Positions 60,861 to 64,000 of a stretch of DNA of 64,000 bases are shown in pieces. How positions within the stretch are numbered: the first letter of the stretch is position 1; every line of letters starts with the position of its first letter. The position numbers and the translations under genes were made by a program. Source of the DNA: Viridibacillus arenosi (GTDB taxonomy: Bacteria; Bacillota; Bacilli; Bacillales_A; Planococcaceae); NCBI RefSeq assembly GCF_001955655.1, contig NZ_MSPW01000007.1, positions 124,001-188,000 of the forward strand, in the 5' to 3' direction. Under the pieces are notes generated by a model. That model saw only the letters and a program-made list of their open reading frames with translations. It was not told where the DNA came from and did no database searches.

Positions 60861-61400
60861 ATGAGCCGCCTAAAAGAAAAATTTGTAAACGAGGTTTCAC
60901 CTGCTCTTATGAGCAAGTTTGAATATACATCAGTTATGCAAGTTCCTAAAGTTGACAAAATCGTTATTAACATGGGTGTTGGTGACGCAGTTCAAAACTC
61001 TAAAGTTCTTGACTCAGCTGTTGAAGAATTAGCATTAATTACAGGTCAAAAACCTGTTATTACTAAAGCTAAAAAATCTATCGCAGGTTTCCGTCTTCGT
61101 GAAGGAATGCCAATCGGTGCGAAAGTTACATTACGCGGTGAGCGTATGTATGACTTCTTGGATAAACTAATCGCTGTTTCTCTTCCACGTGTACGTGACT
61201 TCCGTGGTGTTTCTAAAAAAGCATTTGACGGTCGCGGTAACTATACTCTTGGTATTAAAGAGCAATTAATCTTCCCAGAAATCGACTACGATAAAGTTTC
61301 TAAAGTACGCGGTATGGATATCGTTATCGTAACTACTGCGAACTCTGATGAAGAAGCTCGCGAGTTACTAACTCAATTCGGTATGCCGTTCCAAAAGTAA
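60861..61400 (+). CDS. rplE: Ribosomal protein L5
   Basis: A 179-residue 5S rRNA-binding protein. Contains [14 protein letters not shown], the [26 protein letters not shown] loop and [19 protein letters not shown] after GAAGGGAGGT. Confidence 0.98.
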   Translation: MSRLKEKFVNEVSPALMSKFEYTSVMQVPKVDKIVINMGVGDAVQNSKVLDSAVEELALITGQKPVITKAKKSIAGFRLREGMPIGAKVTLRGERMYDFLDKLIAVSLPRVRDFRGVSKKAFDGRGNYTLGIKEQLIFPEIDYDKVSKVRGMDIVIVTTANSDEEARELLTQFGMPFQK

Positions 61401-61403
61401 TAA

Positions 61404-61607
<204 letters not shown>

Positions 61608-61636
61608 TCCCCTAATTTGGGAAGGAGGTAAATGTA

Positions 61637-62035
61637 ATGACAATGACAGATCCGATTGCAGATATGCTTACACGCATTCGTAATGCTAACATGGTCCGTC
61701 ACGAGAAATTAGAGGTTCCGGCTTCTAATATCAAAAAAGAGATCGCTGAAATTCTTAAGCGTGAAGGTTTTGTACGTGACGTTGAGTATGTAGAAGATGA
61801 CAAACAAGGTATCATCCGTATCTTCTTAAAATATGGCCAAGAAAACGAACGTGTTATTACAGGATTAAAACGTATTTCTAAACCAGGTTTACGCGTTTAT
61901 GCGAAAACTAACGAAGTACCTAAAGTGTTGAACGGACTAGGAATCGCTTTAGTTTCAACTTCAAACGGTTTATTAACTGATAAAGAAGCTCGCGCTAAAC
62001 AAGTTGGCGGAGAAATCTTAGCTTACGTTTGGTAA
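61637..62035 (+). CDS. rpsH: Ribosomal protein S8
   Basis: A 132-residue 16S-binding protein, the usual spc-operon translational repressor in E. coli. [15 protein letters not shown] start and [26 protein letters not shown] end. ATG after GAAGGAGGTAAAT. Confidence 0.98.
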   Translation: MTMTDPIADMLTRIRNANMVRHEKLEVPASNIKKEIAEILKREGFVRDVEYVEDDKQGIIRIFLKYGQENERVITGLKRISKPGLRVYAKTNEVPKVLNGLGIALVSTSNGLLTDKEARAKQVGGEILAYVW

Positions 62036-62066
62036 TTAGCAACAAAAGAATGGAGGTGCAACATAA

Positions 62067-62606
62067 ATGTCTCGCGTAGGTAAAAAACCAATCGAGGTAC
62101 CTGCTACTGTAACTGTAACTGTCGCTGCTGACAACACAGTAACTGTTAAAGGACCAAAAGGTGAACTTGTTCGCTCTTTTAACAAAGATATGAAAATTGA
62201 ACAAGAAGGTAACGTGATTACAGTATCTCGTCCTTCTGAGTCAAAAGACCACCGTACTAACCATGGTACAACTCGTGCTCTTTTAGCAAACATGATTACT
62301 GGTGTTTCTGAAGGATTTGAACGTGCACTTGAATTAGTTGGTGTAGGTTACCGTGCTCAATTACAAGGAACTAAACTTGTATTGAACGTAGGTTACTCAC
62401 ATCCTGTTGAGTTCACACCTGAAGAGGGAGTAACTGTAGAAGTTCCTTCAAACACTAAAGTTATCGTTAAAGGGATTAGCAAAGAACGTGTTGGAGCACT
62501 TGCTTCTAACATTCGTCAAGTGCGTCCACCAGAGCCTTATAAAGGTAAAGGGATCCGTTATGAAGGCGAATTCGTTCGTCGTAAAGAAGGTAAAACAGGT
62601 AAATAA
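62067..62606 (+). CDS. rplF: Ribosomal protein L6
   Basis: A 179-residue protein of two similar domains near the factor-binding site. [14 protein letters not shown] start and the C-terminal signature [18 protein letters not shown] after TGGAGGTGCAAC. Confidence 0.98.
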   Translation: MSRVGKKPIEVPATVTVTVAADNTVTVKGPKGELVRSFNKDMKIEQEGNVITVSRPSESKDHRTNHGTTRALLANMITGVSEGFERALELVGVGYRAQLQGTKLVLNVGYSHPVEFTPEEGVTVEVPSNTKVIVKGISKERVGALASNIRQVRPPEPYKGKGIRYEGEFVRRKEGKTGK

Positions 62607-62639
62607 TGCTGCTTAAAGCATTAGAAAGGAGTGACCTCT

Positions 62640-62999
62640 GTGATTACGAAACAAGATAAGAATCAAGTTCGTAAAAAACGTCATGCGCGCGTGCGTTCTA
62701 AAATTACTGGTACTGCTGAATGTCCACGTTTAAACGTATTCCGTTCAAACAAACACATTTACGCACAAATTATCGATGATTCTAAAGGCCTAACACTAGT
62801 AAGTGCTTCAACTATGGATAAAGAGTTTGAAGGAACTGCTGGTAATTTAGAAGCTGCTACAAAAATCGGTGAAACTATCGCTAAAGGCGCTGCGGAAAAA
62901 AACATCAAAGCTGTTGTATTTGACCGTGGTGGTTACTTATATCATGGACGTGTTAAAGCTTTAGCTGAAGCTGCACGTGCAAATGGTTTAGAATTTTAA
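62640..62999 (+). CDS. rplR: Ribosomal protein L18
   Basis: A 119-residue 5S rRNA-binding protein. [19 protein letters not shown] start, [20 protein letters not shown] and [23 protein letters not shown] 62640 lies 8 bases after AAAGGAG and gives the same MITK start as B. subtilis; GTG 62631 is inside the ribosome site. Confidence 0.97.
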   Translation: MITKQDKNQVRKKRHARVRSKITGTAECPRLNVFRSNKHIYAQIIDDSKGLTLVSASTMDKEFEGTAGNLEAATKIGETIAKGAAEKNIKAVVFDRGGYLYHGRVKALAEAARANGLEF

Positions 63000-63020
63000 T
63001 AAGAAGGAGGTACACATTTC

Positions 63021-63521
63021 ATGAGTCGCATTGACGCAAACAAACTAGAACTTGAAGAACGCGTTGTTACGATCAACCGCGTTGCTAAAGTTGTTAAAGG
63101 TGGACGTCGTTTCCGCTTCACTGCACTAGTAGTGGTTGGAGACCGTAATGGCCATGTTGGTTTCGGTACAGGTAAAGCTCAGGAAGTACCTGATGCAATT
63201 CGCAAAGCAGTAGAAGATGCGAAGAAAAACTTGATCGAAGTTCCACGTGTTGGTGGTACAACACCACACTTAATCATGGGTCGCTTCGGTGCAGGTAACA
63301 TCATGATTAAACCTGCTGCTCCTGGTACAGGAGTTATCGCTGGTGGACCAGTTCGTGCTGTATTAGAGCTTGCTGGTATCACTGATATTCTTTCAAAATC
63401 ACTTGGTTCAAATACGCCAATTAACATGGTTCGCGCTACTGTTAGAGGTTTATCTGAACTTAAACATGCTGAAGAAGTTGCAAAACTTCGCGGTAAATCA
63501 GTAGAAGAACTATTAGGTTAA
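63021..63521 (+). CDS. rpsE: Ribosomal protein S5
   Basis: A 166-residue protein with N-terminal dsRNA-binding-like domain. The loop [10 protein letters not shown] (Lys26 region, where spectinomycin-resistance changes arise) is intact; [17 protein letters not shown] and [12 protein letters not shown] are typical. ATG after AGAAGGAGGT. Confidence 0.98.
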   Translation: MSRIDANKLELEERVVTINRVAKVVKGGRRFRFTALVVVGDRNGHVGFGTGKAQEVPDAIRKAVEDAKKNLIEVPRVGGTTPHLIMGRFGAGNIMIKPAAPGTGVIAGGPVRAVLELAGITDILSKSLGSNTPINMVRATVRGLSELKHAEEVAKLRGKSVEELLG

Positions 63522-63534
63522 GGGGGGAAATAAT

Positions 63535-63717
63535 ATGTCAACTAAACTACAAATTACCCTTACTAAAAGTTTAATCGGTACTAAACCTGCTCAACGTAAA
63601 ACAATCGAAGCGCTTGGCTTACGTAAAGTAAATCATACTGTTGAACATCCAGATAATGTGGCTGTTCGCGGTGCGATCACAAAAGTAGCACATTTAGTTA
63701 CTGTTACAGAGATTTAA
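63535..63717 (+). CDS. rpmD: Ribosomal protein L30
   Basis: A 60-residue bacterial L30: [28 protein letters not shown] covers the helix-strand signature. ATG after AGGGGGGAAA. Followed by rplO 33 bases later. Confidence 0.97.
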   Translation: MSTKLQITLTKSLIGTKPAQRKTIEALGLRKVNHTVEHPDNVAVRGAITKVAHLVTVTEI

Positions 63718-63750
63718 TTCAAAAATCAATAACAAGGAGGTGCCACCCAA

Positions 63751-64000
63751 ATGAAACTTCATGAGTTAGAACCAGCTTTAGGTTCACGTAAAGAACGTAA
63801 CCGCGTAGGTCGTGGTATCGGTTCTGGTAACGGTAAAACTTCTGGTAGAGGGCATAAAGGTCAAAAAGCTCGTTCTGGCGGCGGCGTTCGTCCAGGATTT
63901 GAAGGCGGTCAAAACCCATTGTTCCGTCGTTTACCTAAACGTGGATTTACGAACATTAATCGTAAAGAATACGCTATCGTAAACCTTGACGCTTTAAATC
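63751..64000 (+). CDS. rplO: Ribosomal protein L15, 3' end beyond the window
   Basis: The first 83 residues of L15, cut by the window edge. [44 protein letters not shown]-type N terminus (glycine/arginine-rich, [11 protein letters not shown]) and [18 protein letters not shown] are present. ATG after AAGGAGGTG. The spc operon should continue with secY. Confidence 0.96.
   Translation, partial: MKLHELEPALGSRKERNRVGRGIGSGNGKTSGRGHKGQKARSGGGVRPGFEGGQNPLFRRLPKRGFTNINRKEYAIVNLDALN

Overview
The window is chromosomal DNA from a low-GC, endospore-forming member of the Bacillales. The best guess is the Planococcaceae, Lysinibacillus/Solibacillus type. Evidence: the ctsR-mcsA-mcsB-clpC-radA heat-shock operon, a sigH gene, a cysteine T-box, zinc-type L33 and S14, many TTG/GTG starts behind strong GGAGG sites, and the classic order gltX-cysE-cysS-mrnC-rlmB-yacP-sigH-rpmG-secE-nusG-rplKAJL-rsmC-rpoBC-rplGB-rpsLG-fusA-tuf followed by the S10-spc operon. 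Genus is an inference; no rRNA or tRNA lies in the window.

1-7.9 kb is a set of short metabolic units: an AldB/ExaC-type aldehyde dehydrogenase with a DUF779 partner and a cre-like site, an AAC(3)-fold acetyltransferase, a DUF4003 protein, a second aldehyde dehydrogenase, a YkhA-like acyl-CoA thioesterase, a histidine phosphatase and a coiled-coil protein of unknown function. 7.9-11.9 kb is one operon: membrane permease, YtrA-type GntR repressor, two ABC ATPases, a second permease and a possible 30-residue membrane peptide. It is headed by a perfect palindromic operator lying on the promoter. The first ATPase is complete but has no ATG/GTG/TTG start. 11.9-15.7 kb holds a HemAT-type oxygen-sensing chemoreceptor, CorA and small membrane proteins, separated by clear terminators. 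15.7-15.95 kb is a gene-free block that may be a dispersed repeat.

15.95-32 kb begins with a CtsR operator and the protein quality-control operon (CtsR, McsA, McsB, ClpC), then RadA. Where relatives carry disA there is instead a reverse-strand acetate-transporter gene with a cre-like site and a long palindrome. Next come the PIN/TRAM protein YacL, isoprenoid genes ispD and ispF, gltX, a cysteine T-box controlling cysE-cysS, rRNA-processing and modification genes (mrnC, rlmB, rae1/yacP) and sigH with its own promoter.

32-64 kb is the transcription/translation core: secE, nusG, L11, L1, L10, L7/L12, an rRNA methyltransferase, RNA polymerase beta and beta', a L7Ae-like protein, S12, S7, EF-G and EF-Tu, then the S10-spc cluster from S10 to the truncated L15. 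Leader RNA structures are visible before rplK, rplA, rplJ, rpoB, tuf and rpsJ. The most unusual layout feature is at 48.6-54.7 kb. A complete Bce-type antimicrobial-peptide sensing/detoxification module (response regulator, intramembrane-sensing kinase, ABC ATPase, FtsX-type permease) and a YuiF-like ion/organic-acid transporter lie between tuf and rpsJ.
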